NCBI GenBank assembly: GCA_031415135.1
Contig: JANORB010000078.1
Location: 47,449-111,448 of the forward strand
From: LGRD01 sp031415135
GTDB taxonomy: Bacteria > Pseudomonadota > Gammaproteobacteria > Burkholderiales > Burkholderiaceae_C
Reading direction: 5' to 3'
DNA length: 64,000 nt
Position 1 is the stretch's first letter; each line of letters begins with the position of its first letter. The notes beneath the pieces were generated by a model. That model did not search any database, was not told the origin of the DNA, and worked only from the letters and a program-made list of their open reading frames with translations. The position numbers and the translations under genes were made by a program. Below are positions 32,093 to 40,650 of this stretch, one piece after another.

Positions 32093-32710
32093 CTAAGGGC
32101 GCTTGGGCAGCACCGCCGCCAGCGCCACGCTGCTGACGGCGGCATTGGCCTTCAGGCGGTCCACGCTCGCGGCTTCCATGCCCGCCGGCACGCGCACGAA
32201 GTAGTCGCCTTGCGGTCCCGGCCCGGCGGCCACGTTGCCTTGCACCGCGACCAGCGCCATGCGGATGTCAATTTCTCGCGTGCCCGGCGCGAAGTTGAGC
32301 TTCAGCAGCGCGCCGGTCTCGACGCGCGGAGCGCCCAGCGCGCGGATCTCAACCGAATCGCCCTGCCCGGGCTGCAGCAGCTGGTGGATCACCCCGCCCT
32401 GCACCGCCATCAGCGCCACACCCGCCAGCGCCATGCCCGGCCGCATGCCCAGTGACGCGAAAAAGCCGGTGACCCGTTCGGCCAGGGTCGGGCGGTCGCC
32501 GCGGATCAAATGCAGCGTGCGCGCCAGGCCGATGGTTTGCGGCACGGCCGGCACATCCTGCCGCATCTGGGTTTGCAGCGAGCGGAACCAATCCAGTTCC
32601 TCACGCGCCTCGACGTGCTCGGCCAGGTGCTGCTCGACCCAGGCACGGTCGGCTTCGTCCAGCGTGCCGTTGACGTACCAGGGCAGCAATTCATTGAAGC
32701 GATCGCTCAT
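32093..32710 (-). CDS. Second anti-sigma-like membrane protein
   Basis: A 205-residue paralogue of the protein at 29.7 kb. It shares the cytoplasmic opening RFNELLPWYVNGTLDEADRAWVEQHL, one membrane helix (GMRPGMALAGVALMAVQGGVIHQLL) and the extracytoplasmic IRMALVAVQGNVAAGPGPQGDYFVRVP. No sigma gene is next to it. Its promoter region carries a bipartite element, so it may belong to the same regulon and act as a second brake on the ECF factor, or bind another sigma factor elsewhere. Start at 32710 (MSDRFNELLPW). Confidence 0.8.
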   Translation of the reverse strand: MSDRFNELLPWYVNGTLDEADRAWVEQHLAEHVEAREELDWFRSLQTQMRQDVPAVPQTIGLARTLHLIRGDRPTLAERVTGFFASLGMRPGMALAGVALMAVQGGVIHQLLQPGQGDSVEIRALGAPRVETGALLKLNFAPGTREIDIRMALVAVQGNVAAGPGPQGDYFVRVPAGMEAASVDRLKANAAVSSVALAAVLPKRP

Positions 32711-32852
32711 GGACTGGCCCAGCTCAGGTGGCATGGGAACAATATAGCCGAGCGGTTTGACCGCTCGTCTTCGACACGCTTCATGGTGAACTCGTGAGTG
32801 CTGATGAGGTATGGGTTTCGGCGTTTCGGCTGGTTTGCCTGCCATCTGCCCC

Positions 32853-32880
32853 TGAGTTGCAGCTCCGTTCGGCCGGGTTC
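32853..32880 (-). promoter_or_regulatory. Bipartite element GAAC-N16-GCAACTCA upstream of second anti-sigma gene
   Basis: Minus-strand GAAC at 32880-32877 and GCAACTCA at 32860-32853, 16 bases apart. It ends 142 bases before the anti-sigma start. It lies in the gap shared with the divergent hydrolase gene. Confidence 0.65.
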
Positions 32881-32957
32881 AAACCTTCATGGCCCGCTCG
32901 ATCGCATCAGGCGGCGTCGTACGATGCACGCTGCTGCGCGACCCAAGACCTGAGTTC

Positions 32958-33917
32958 ATGACCCCTCCCCCCGAACCCCCTGAGGCTTCCCCTCGGCGGT
33001 TGACGGGAATTGCGAACCTGCTGGGCGCGTTGCGCAACCTCGGGCTGCTGGGCACGCATCACAGTGACGACGCGCGGCTGGTGCGCTACGCCACCGACGA
33101 CGGCCAATCGATCCCGGTGCGCGTCACCGGCCACGGCCCGCCGGTGGTGCTGGTGCACGGGCTGGGGTGCTCGCACAAACACTGGATGCCGGTGGCCAGG
33201 CGGCTGGCGCGCAGCCATCGCGTCTTCGCCTGGGACGCGCGTGGCCACGGCCAGTGCCGCACCGAGCGGCATTTGCCGATCACGCTGGCGCGGCTCGCGC
33301 TGGACCTGCACCAGCTCCTGGAGCACTTTGATCTCGACCGCGTGACGCTGGTGGGCCACTCGATGGGCGCGCTGACCGTGATGCACTACCTGAGCCAGTT
33401 CGGGCCCGCGCGTGTGGCGGCCGTCGGCGTGGTCGACCAGTCGCCGCGCATCGTCACCGACGCGCAATGGCGCCTGGGTCTGTTCGGCGGCTGCAGCGCC
33501 GACATGCTGGGCGGCCTGATCGCCGGGGCGCGGGTCGACCTGGCCGAGACCGTGCTGCGCCAGGCCGAGTCGATGGCCGGTGCCTGGCTGCGGCCGCGGC
33601 TGGCCGCGCAGGCGCCGCTGGGCCGGCTGTTGCGGCGCTGGCTGAACCACGTCGAGGTGGCGCCGCTGCTGGACCTGGCCGAGTCGCTCGCAACGGCCGA
33701 CTTTCGCGCGCTGATGGCAAACCTGAACCTGCCGCTGCTGGTGGTGCTGGGTGGGCGCAGCCCGCACTATGCGGGGCTGCCGCTCGAGGCCTGGTACCGC
33801 GGCGCCGTGCCTCACGCGCGGGTGTCGACCTTCCAACGCGCCGGGCATTCACCGCACTACACCGAGCCGGCGCGGTTTGCGCGCGAGTTGGCCGAGCTGA
33901 TGGCACAGAGGCCTTGA
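32958..33917 (+). CDS. Alpha/beta hydrolase
   Basis: A 319-residue hydrolase. The fold is clear from VVLVHGLGCSHKHWMPVARRL (oxyanion strand), FAWDARGHGQC, and the nucleophile elbow LVGHSMGALTVMHYL. The catalytic His is probably in AGHSPHYTEP near the end. No signal peptide is convincing. An earlier ATG at 32889 would add 23 residues of low-quality sequence; neither start has a good ribosome site. The substrate is unknown. It may or may not belong with the downstream caspase-TssJ gene, 139 bases later on the same strand. Confidence 0.82.
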   Translation: MTPPPEPPEASPRRLTGIANLLGALRNLGLLGTHHSDDARLVRYATDDGQSIPVRVTGHGPPVVLVHGLGCSHKHWMPVARRLARSHRVFAWDARGHGQCRTERHLPITLARLALDLHQLLEHFDLDRVTLVGHSMGALTVMHYLSQFGPARVAAVGVVDQSPRIVTDAQWRLGLFGGCSADMLGGLIAGARVDLAETVLRQAESMAGAWLRPRLAAQAPLGRLLRRWLNHVEVAPLLDLAESLATADFRALMANLNLPLLVVLGGRSPHYAGLPLEAWYRGAVPHARVSTFQRAGHSPHYTEPARFARELAELMAQRP

Positions 33918-34056
33918 GCCGGCGCCGCCATTCACCCTCAAGGCTGTGGACGCAACCCCTGCCGGCAGGCCGCGCGCCAAGGCAAGGGGCTTCGTCGTGA
34001 AGGTGTTTTGCTCAACAATCCGATGCCACGCCGCTTGATCCACGCCACCGAGACAC

Positions 34057-35292
34057 ATGCTCCGCCGCCGCCTGCTGGTTTCGATCCACGCCACCGCGCT
34101 GAGCGCGGTCTGCGCACCGCTGCGGCTCGCGCGGGCGCAGGCGCAACCGCCGCGCCTGGCGCTGGTGATCGGCAACGCGCAGTACCCGGAAGCGCCGCTG
34201 AACAACCCCGTCAACGATGCCAACCTGATCGCCAAGACACTGCGCCAGCTCGGCTTCAACGTCACGCAGGGCAATGATCTGAAGCGGGCCGACTTCGTGC
34301 AGGCGCTGCTGCAGTTCGGCAAGCAGATACCCGCCGCCGCCGACGTGGTCTTCTATTACGCCGGCCATGCGGTGCAGATCCGCGGCAGCAACTTCCTGCT
34401 GCCGGTGGACATCCAGAACCTGGCCGACCCGGACTGGGTGGAACAGAACTCGATCAACCTCGATGGCTCGCTGATCCGGCAACTGCTGCATCGCGACGGC
34501 GGCGGGGTGCGGCTGCTGTTCATCGACGCCTGCCGCGACACGCCTTACGCCGCCGGCCGCAATCGCGTGCCGGCGCTGACCGCCGGCCTGGCCTCGGTGC
34601 AGGGGTCGGCCACCATCGACAGCGGCGTGCTGATCGCCAGCGCGTCCTTGCCCAACCGGCCGGCCGAGGACGGCCCGCCCAACGGCAACAGTGTCTACAC
34701 CAAGCACCTGGCCAGGGAGATGACGGTGGCCGGCCAGGATGTCGAAACCATGCTCAGGAAGGTGAGCGCGCAAGTGGGCCTGGAGACCCGCCAGGCCCAG
34801 TCGCCCATGGCCGCGAGCAGCCTGACCACCGAGTTCATTTTCAACACCGGCCGGGCCGCAGCCGCTGGCACGGTCGACTTCGTGCAGCCGGCGCGCAGCG
34901 TGAAGATCACGATCCGCGCGGATCAGGCCCTGAACCCGGACTCGAAAAACCAGCCGCGAAAAAGTGCGCTGTCGGTGTTCGTGTTGCGCAACCCGGCCGG
35001 CTTTCAGCGCGCCACGTTCGATGCGCTGTACGAACACGCGGAAGCGGTGCTCGGGCCCGAGTTGCTGGACCACCAGAAGTTGAAGCTGTCACCGGGCGAG
35101 TCTTACCAGTTGCCGCTCGACATCGCATCGACCGCGCGCGCCATCGGTGTGCTGGTGGCCTACCGCGAGCCCGACGGCGAGGGCTGGAAAGCGCTGCTGC
35201 CGCTGGCCGCCGGCGGCCCCACCACGGCGGCGCCGCTGCCGGTGCGCATCGACGCCGGGGCGCGCAGGGTGAGCATCGCGCTCGCCGCTTGA
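34057..35292 (+). CDS. Caspase-like protease fused to a TssJ (T6SS lipoprotein-like) domain
   Basis: A 411-residue two-domain protein. After an export signal ending near ARAQAQ (residue 30), a peptidase C14 domain runs from RLALVIGNAQYPEAPLNNPV to about 250, with His104 (YYAGHAVQ) and Cys159 (FIDACRDTPY). Residues about 280-400 match TssJ: VKITIRADQALNPDSKNQ, LSVFVLRNPAGFQRATFDAL, VLGPELLDHQKLKLSPGESY and IGVLVAYREPDGEGWKALLPL. TssJ normally is a short outer-membrane lipoprotein that holds TssM. Here no lipobox is evident (the only early Cys is in SAVCAP), so the protein may be periplasmic or processed. The next genes are tssL and tssM, which supports a real TssJ role. Confidence 0.88.
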   Translation: MLRRRLLVSIHATALSAVCAPLRLARAQAQPPRLALVIGNAQYPEAPLNNPVNDANLIAKTLRQLGFNVTQGNDLKRADFVQALLQFGKQIPAAADVVFYYAGHAVQIRGSNFLLPVDIQNLADPDWVEQNSINLDGSLIRQLLHRDGGGVRLLFIDACRDTPYAAGRNRVPALTAGLASVQGSATIDSGVLIASASLPNRPAEDGPPNGNSVYTKHLAREMTVAGQDVETMLRKVSAQVGLETRQAQSPMAASSLTTEFIFNTGRAAAAGTVDFVQPARSVKITIRADQALNPDSKNQPRKSALSVFVLRNPAGFQRATFDALYEHAEAVLGPELLDHQKLKLSPGESYQLPLDIASTARAIGVLVAYREPDGEGWKALLPLAAGGPTTAAPLPVRIDAGARRVSIALAA

Positions 35293-35312
35293 CTCGGCCC
35301 CATCTCGGCCCC

Positions 35313-36518
35313 ATGCAAGCCGCCGACCCGCCGCCGCACCGCTGGGCCGCCGCCCTGCACCGCTGCGCGCGGCCGCTGATCGCGCTGGCCACGCAGCTGC
35401 GCAGCGCCGTGCCGGCCAGACCCGGCGAGACCGCGGCGGCGCTCGGTGGCGCGGTGGAGCGCTTCGAGCGCGAGCTTGGCGAAGCAGGGTGCGACGCTCG
35501 CACCGTCACCGCCGCGAGCTACCTGTTGTGCGTGTGGCTCGATGAAGTGATTTCGCCCCACACCTGGGCCGCGCCGACCTGGCCGGCCAGCAGCCTGTTG
35601 CTGCAGTTCCATGACGAGCCCGACGGCCGCGCGCGCGTCTTTCAATTGCTCGACCGGCTGATGCTGCACCCGGAGGCCGACCGGCCGCTGCTGGAGCTGT
35701 TTCACGTCTGCCTGAGCCTGGGGCTGCAAGGGCGCTGGCAGGACGACGGCGACGGCGCCCGCCAGCTCGCTGCGCTGCGCGCACGGCTGGCCCAGTTGCT
35801 GGCGCTCGACGCCACGCCGCTGGCGGCGCCGTTGTCGCTGCGCTGGCAGCCGGCGCTGACTGCGCGCAAGCCGGGCCAGGGCCGGCGCCTGGCGCTGGCC
35901 GGGCTGATGCTGGTGGCGCTGGCCGGGCTGGGCGTGTACAGCACCAGCCAGTGGCTGCTGGCAGCACAGGTCGATCAGGTTTTTGCGTCGCTGCAGGGGC
36001 TGGAGCAGGCCAGCCGTTCCGGCAACCCGGTGGTGGCGCCGGCCATTGGGGTGGCGCAGCCGGTGGTGCCGGCACCCGGCGCATCGGCAAGCGTGGCCGC
36101 CGGGCGCATGGCTGCCGCGCTGGCCGCTGACCTGCAGGCGGGCCAGATCAGCGTGCGCGACGAGGCCCACCGCAGCCTGGTCGTGGTGCCCGCCGACGCC
36201 TTGTTCCCGCCCGACACGACCCAGGTCGCGGCCACCGGCCTGCCGCTGCTGGAGCGGGTGGCCCAGGCGCTCGCTGGCGGTGGCGGGCGGGTGCTCGTGA
36301 CAGCCTACGCACAACCGGATGCGGCGCGCCCGGCGCGCGTGCCCTCGGCCTCGCAGCTGGCCGACGAATGGGCGCGCCACGTGGCCCAGGTGCTGCAGCG
36401 GCGTGTGGCGGCCGGCAAGGTGGCCAGTGAGGGCCGGGTCGCAGCGCCGATCGAGACGGCCGCCCCTGCGGGTGCTGCCGGCAGGCGCAGCCTGATCGAG
36501 ATCACGCTGTACCCATGA
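35313..36518 (+). CDS. tssL: TssL (DotU/IcmH) with C-terminal OmpA-like domain
   Basis: A 401-residue inner-membrane protein. The cytoplasmic DotU domain (about 15-170) has AASYLLCVWLDEVISPHTWA and SSLLLQFHDEPDGRARVFQLLDRL. One membrane helix follows (about 190-212, LALAGLMLVALAGLGVYSTSQW), then an OmpA-like periplasmic end (about 285-400, FPPDTTQVAATGLPLLERVAQAL and VLVTAYAQ) that can bind peptidoglycan. The ATG at 35313 is 20 bases after the caspase-TssJ stop; a TTG at 35289 overlapping that stop is the alternative. It overlaps tssM by four bases. Order J-L-M matches the T6SS membrane complex. Confidence 0.9.
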   Translation: MQAADPPPHRWAAALHRCARPLIALATQLRSAVPARPGETAAALGGAVERFERELGEAGCDARTVTAASYLLCVWLDEVISPHTWAAPTWPASSLLLQFHDEPDGRARVFQLLDRLMLHPEADRPLLELFHVCLSLGLQGRWQDDGDGARQLAALRARLAQLLALDATPLAAPLSLRWQPALTARKPGQGRRLALAGLMLVALAGLGVYSTSQWLLAAQVDQVFASLQGLEQASRSGNPVVAPAIGVAQPVVPAPGASASVAAGRMAAALAADLQAGQISVRDEAHRSLVVVPADALFPPDTTQVAATGLPLLERVAQALAGGGGRVLVTAYAQPDAARPARVPSASQLADEWARHVAQVLQRRVAAGKVASEGRVAAPIETAAPAGAAGRRSLIEITLYP

Positions 36519-39500
36519 AGGCCGCCTCCCCTGCCCTGCAAGGCACGGTCAATGTGCTGGGCTTTGCGCTGCTGGTCTGGTTCGGCGGGCCGCTGGTGGC
36601 CATCGCCGACGTGCGCCCGCTCGAAACGCAGTCGGCCCGGCTGGTCGTGCTGCTGGCCGCCGGCGCCGCGCTGGTGCTGGCCGGGCCGCTGCAGCAGTGG
36701 CTGATGCGCCGGCGCAATGCCGCGCTGGTGGATGTGCTGCAACCCCCCGGCGGCGCTCAAACCCTGGCGCCGCGATTCCAGCAGGCCCTGGCTCTGCTGC
36801 GCGACGGCCTGGACGCTCCCACCGGCGCACCCTTGCTGCGCTGGTGGCGGCGGCGCCAGCAACTGGTGCGGCTGCCCTGGTACCTGTTCATCGGTGCGCC
36901 GGGCGCCGGCAAGACCACGGCGTTGTTGAATTCGGGGCTGCGCTTTCCGCTCGCCGACAAGCTGGGCACGGCGCCGGTTCGGGGCGTGGCGGGCACCCGC
37001 CAGTGCGACTGGTGGTTCACCCAGCAGGCGGTGTTCATCGACACCGCCGGCCGCTACACCACCCAAGACAGCGACGCCGCCGCCGATGCGCGCGAATGGC
37101 GCAGCTTCCTGGCCCTGCTGCTCAAGCACCGGCCGCGCCAGCCGATCAACGGCGTGCTGGTCACGGTGAGCGTGCCCGACCTGCTGGCCGGCGGGCCGGA
37201 GCTGGCGCGCCAGTGCGCCGCGGTGAACGCGCGGCTGCAGGAGTTGCGCGCCGAGCTGGGGCTGTCGCTGCCGGTCTACGTGCTGGTCACCAAGGCCGAC
37301 CTGCTGGCCGGCTTCACCGAGTTCTTCGAGGTGCTGGATGGCGAGCAGCGCGCGCAGGTGTGGGGCACGACGCTGGCCTGGCACGACGACGCAGGCGGGC
37401 GCGCACAGGCCGGCGCGGCGCCCGAAGCGCACGACGCGCTGGACGCGGACTTGCGCCTGCTGGTCGAACGCATTCACGCCATCACGCTGGGCCGGCTGCA
37501 ACAAGAATCGGCCCTGGCGCGGCGCTCGCCGATCTATCACTTCGGCGCCCAGCTCGAAGCGCTGATACCGGCGCTGGCGGGCTTCGTGCAGCAGGCGCTG
37601 GCCCAGGCCGACCGGCCGCCGCGCCAGCCGCTGCGCGGCGTGTACCTCAGCAGCGGCACCCAGGAGGGCAACCCGATCGACCGGGTGCTCGGCGCGATTG
37701 CGCGCCACCACGGCGTGCCCACGCGCGCGCTGCCGCGGCCAGACGGCCGGGGCAAGGCCTACTTCCTGAACCAGTTGCTGCAAGGCGTGGTGATCCAGGA
37801 AGCCGCGCTCGCCGGCGGCAACCTCCAGCGCCTGCGGCGCCAGCGGCGGGTGTGGGGCGTGGCCGGCGGTGTGGCCGCGGCCGGAATGCTCGGCTTGATC
37901 GGCGGCTGGGTGCTCAGCTACGGCAACAACCGCGCCCACATCGCCAGCGTGGGCAAACGCGTGCAGCAACTGGCGCAGCAAGCCGCGCAGGCGGGCAGCC
38001 CGAGCCAGTCGTCGACCCGTTGGCTGCCGCTGTACGAGGTGCTGCGAGACCTGCCGCGCCACGGTGGTGCGGGCGCCGACGCGGCACCGGCCGGTCATGG
38101 CTTCGGCCTGTTCCAGGGCGCGCGGCTGGCGCGCTCGTCCGAGCAGACGTACCAGCGCGTGCTGGCCAACACGCTGGCGCCGGTGCTGGCGGCCCGGCTC
38201 GCCGCCGAACTGAGGCAGGCCGAAGCCGACCCGGGCGCACGCTATCAGACGCTCAAGACCTATCTGATGCTGGTGCAGCCGCGGCGGCTGGACCGCGCCA
38301 CCGTGCGCGCCTGGGCGGCGCAGAGCTTCGCGCGCGGGCCCGACGCGCCGGTCGACGCGGCCCAGCGCGACGAATGGCTGCGCCATGTGGATGCGCTGCT
38401 GGAGCGCAATGCGTTCCAGGACGCCGTCGCCGTCGACGAGCCCACGGTCCAGGCCGCGCGCAAGGCACTGGTTGCCGTGCCGCTGCCGCGCCGGGTGCTG
38501 ACGCAGCTGATCCACGATGCCGCCGCCGAGCCACCGCGGCGGCTGGACAGCTGGCTGGGGCCGGGCTTTGCGCTGCTGTTTGACCCGCGGCCGGGCAAGC
38601 CGGCGCCCGGCTCGGTCAATGTGCTCTTTACCCGCGAGGGTTTCACGACCCGCGTGCTGCCGCGCGTGGACGCCTTGCTGGCGCAACTCGTGACGGAGGA
38701 ACAATGGGTTCTTGGCCAGGCAGCCGCCGGCCCGCACAGCGACCCGGCGGCGCGCGCCGCGGCGACCAATGAAGTGGCCCGGCTGTACGCGCTGGCCTAT
38801 GCCGACCAGTGGCAAAGCGCGCTCGAAGCCTGGCAATTGCACCGGCCGGCCGATGCCGATGCGCTGGCCCGCCTGAACACCCAGCTGGCCGCGACCGACT
38901 CGCCGCTGCGCAAACTGCTGGAGCTGGCGCGCAGCGAACTGAGCCTGCAGGGCCTGGCCCCGGGCGCACCGCCCCAGCCGCTGGCCAGGACGGCCGACGC
39001 GGTGCTGGCCGAGCGCTTCGCCGCGTTGCGGGCCTACGCGGGCGGGCCCGGGCCGGTGGCGATCGACCGGGTGCTCGGCGCGGTCGCGCGGTTCACGCTC
39101 GCGGCCGGCAACGATGCCGGCGCCGCCGCCACGGCGCAGGCCCTGCAGCAAGAGGCCGGCGGCGCGCCGCCTCCGTTCGGCGCCATCTGGGCCACGCTGG
39201 CCGAGGCACTGCTGGCAGCTCAGCAAACCGCATTGCGCCAAGGCCTTGCGGCGCGCCTGGACGACGTGGCCCATCAGTGCCGCGCCCTGACCACCAACCG
39301 CTACCCGTTCGCTGCGACAGCCAGGCAGAACGACGTGAGCCTGTCCGAGTTTGCCCGCCTGTTCGGCCCTGACGGTGTGCTGGACGTGTTCTTCCGCAAG
39401 GAACTCCAGCCCCATGTGGACAGCGCCAGCCGGCCCTGGCGCTACCGCGAGGGGCAAGCGGTGGCCGGCGAGTCGCTGCTGCGCACGTTCGTGCGGGTCG

Positions 39501-39922
39501 AGGACATCCGGCGCGTGTTTTTCACCCCCGGCACACCGATGCCCAGGCTTCGGTTCAGCCTGCGGCCGATCGAGATGGACGCCGCGCTGGAGGAGTTTTC
39601 GATCGACATCGACGGCCAGCCGATGCGCTACGAAAACGGCCCTCGGGTGCAGCGCAATTTCACCTGGCCCGGGCCGGCCGGCGCGCAGCGCATCAGCGTG
39701 CGCGCAACCGGGTTGGCGGGCGAGACCCACGAAGGACCGTGGGCCTTGCTGCGCGTGCTGACGCGCACGCCGTGGGAGCGCGGTGAAAGCGCGGCACTGA
39801 GCCGCGTCGGCGTGGTCTTGCAGGGGCGCAGGCTGGTGCTGGACCTGGGCTTGCAGGGCGCGGGGTCGACCGCCGCGCTCGCCGGCCTGGCCTCGTTTCG
39901 TTGCCCGGAGCCGCGGCCATGA
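36515..39922 (+). CDS. tssM: TssM (IcmF) inner-membrane protein
   Basis: A 1135-residue protein of normal family length. Two N-terminal membrane helices (VNVLGFALLVWFGGPLVAIA and ARLVVLLAAGAALVLAGPL) lead to a cytoplasmic NTPase domain with Walker A GAPGAGKTTALLNSG near residue 126 and FIDTAGRYTTQDSD as Walker B/G3. A third helix lies near 445-470. The periplasmic part ends with IcmF C-terminal segments (FSLRPIEMDAALEEFSIDIDGQPMRYENGP and FTWPGPAGAQRISVRA). TssM spans the periplasm and binds TssJ and TssL. Nothing suggests decay. It overlaps tagF by four bases. Confidence 0.94.
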   Translation: MKAASPALQGTVNVLGFALLVWFGGPLVAIADVRPLETQSARLVVLLAAGAALVLAGPLQQWLMRRRNAALVDVLQPPGGAQTLAPRFQQALALLRDGLDAPTGAPLLRWWRRRQQLVRLPWYLFIGAPGAGKTTALLNSGLRFPLADKLGTAPVRGVAGTRQCDWWFTQQAVFIDTAGRYTTQDSDAAADAREWRSFLALLLKHRPRQPINGVLVTVSVPDLLAGGPELARQCAAVNARLQELRAELGLSLPVYVLVTKADLLAGFTEFFEVLDGEQRAQVWGTTLAWHDDAGGRAQAGAAPEAHDALDADLRLLVERIHAITLGRLQQESALARRSPIYHFGAQLEALIPALAGFVQQALAQADRPPRQPLRGVYLSSGTQEGNPIDRVLGAIARHHGVPTRALPRPDGRGKAYFLNQLLQGVVIQEAALAGGNLQRLRRQRRVWGVAGGVAAAGMLGLIGGWVLSYGNNRAHIASVGKRVQQLAQQAAQAGSPSQSSTRWLPLYEVLRDLPRHGGAGADAAPAGHGFGLFQGARLARSSEQTYQRVLANTLAPVLAARLAAELRQAEADPGARYQTLKTYLMLVQPRRLDRATVRAWAAQSFARGPDAPVDAAQRDEWLRHVDALLERNAFQDAVAVDEPTVQAARKALVAVPLPRRVLTQLIHDAAAEPPRRLDSWLGPGFALLFDPRPGKPAPGSVNVLFTREGFTTRVLPRVDALLAQLVTEEQWVLGQAAAGPHSDPAARAAATNEVARLYALAYADQWQSALEAWQLHRPADADALARLNTQLAATDSPLRKLLELARSELSLQGLAPGAPPQPLARTADAVLAERFAALRAYAGGPGPVAIDRVLGAVARFTLAAGNDAGAAATAQALQQEAGGAPPPFGAIWATLAEALLAAQQTALRQGLAARLDDVAHQCRALTTNRYPFAATARQNDVSLSEFARLFGPDGVLDVFFRKELQPHVDSASRPWRYREGQAVAGESLLRTFVRVEDIRRVFFTPGTPMPRLRFSLRPIEMDAALEEFSIDIDGQPMRYENGPRVQRNFTWPGPAGAQRISVRATGLAGETHEGPWALLRVLTRTPWERGESAALSRVGVVLQGRRLVLDLGLQGAGSTAALAGLASFRCPEPRP

Positions 39923-40623
39923 CAAGGCGCGCCTCGACGCCCACCGCTCCCCCGGGCGAGACAGCCTGGTACGGCAAGGTGCCGGCGCGCGGTGACTTTG
40001 TCAGCCACGGGCTGTCGCCGGGCCAGGTGCGCGCCTGGGACCGCTGGCTGCTGCGCGGGATCAAGCAGGCCTCACAACGCTGGGCTGGCGCCGAATTCGA
40101 TCGCCGCCTGCAGACCTTCCCGGCCTGGCGCTTCATGGCCTGGCCGGAAGGCCAGGCCCACCTGCCCTGGGCCGGCGTGCTGGTGCCGTCGCACGACCGC
40201 GTCGGCCGGGCGTTTCCGTTGACCGTGGCGCAGCGCCTGGACGCTCACAGCCTGCCGTTGCTGGGCTGGCTCGACATCGAAGCCGCGCTGGCGCGGATGG
40301 CGGATGCGGCATTCGATGCGACCGACGTGAACGACCCGCGTGCGGTCGAAAACTTCGAGTCGGTGCTGCGCGACCTGGGGCCGGTGTTCGCGCCGGAGCG
40401 CGTGGCCGCGCGGGTGGCCATGCGGGTCGAGGCACCGCCGGGCGGCGCGCCGGCGCGCCCGCAGCAATCGCCGCTCGACCTGTTGCGCAACAGCCCCGGC
40501 ACCCACTCGCTGTGGTGGAGCGAGCCCGCCCCGGGGGCCACCCCGCTGCCGCTGGGCGACAGCTGGCCGCCGCATGTCGAGTTGCTGCTGGACATCCTGG
40601 CGCTGCCCGGCGACCCGGCCTGA
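39919..40623 (+). CDS. tagF: TagF-like T6SS regulator
   Basis: A 234-residue protein with the TagF domain: AWYGKVPARGDFVSHGLSPGQVRAWDRWL, FMAWPEGQAHLPWAGVLVPSHDRVGRAFPLTV and SLWWSEPAPGATPLPLGDSWPP. TagF binds the Fha scaffold and keeps T6SS assembly off until the threonine-phosphorylation path or another cue releases it. Here it ends the plus-strand run caspase-TssJ, TssL, TssM. It converges on the TagH/FHA gene, from which it is separated by 27 bases. The start overlaps the tssM stop as ATGA. Some TagF proteins are fused to a PP2C; this one is not. Confidence 0.9.
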   Translation: MTRRASTPTAPPGETAWYGKVPARGDFVSHGLSPGQVRAWDRWLLRGIKQASQRWAGAEFDRRLQTFPAWRFMAWPEGQAHLPWAGVLVPSHDRVGRAFPLTVAQRLDAHSLPLLGWLDIEAALARMADAAFDATDVNDPRAVENFESVLRDLGPVFAPERVAARVAMRVEAPPGGAPARPQQSPLDLLRNSPGTHSLWWSEPAPGATPLPLGDSWPPHVELLLDILALPGDPA

Positions 40624-40650
40624 AGAACCCGAAAGGCCGCCACGGCGGGC

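Noticed and set aside
34057..35292. Reading the caspase-TssJ gene as a simple phage-defence caspase
   Set aside because: An export signal, the TssJ domain and the tssLM neighbours favour an envelope complex role; no nucleic-acid or cyclic-nucleotide sensor gene is adjacent.
36305..39925. A 1206-residue open frame on the minus strand opposite tssL/tssM
   Set aside because: Shadow of tssM in GC-rich DNA: low-complexity Arg/Gly/His/Gln composition, no domain, while the plus strand has complete TssM motifs.
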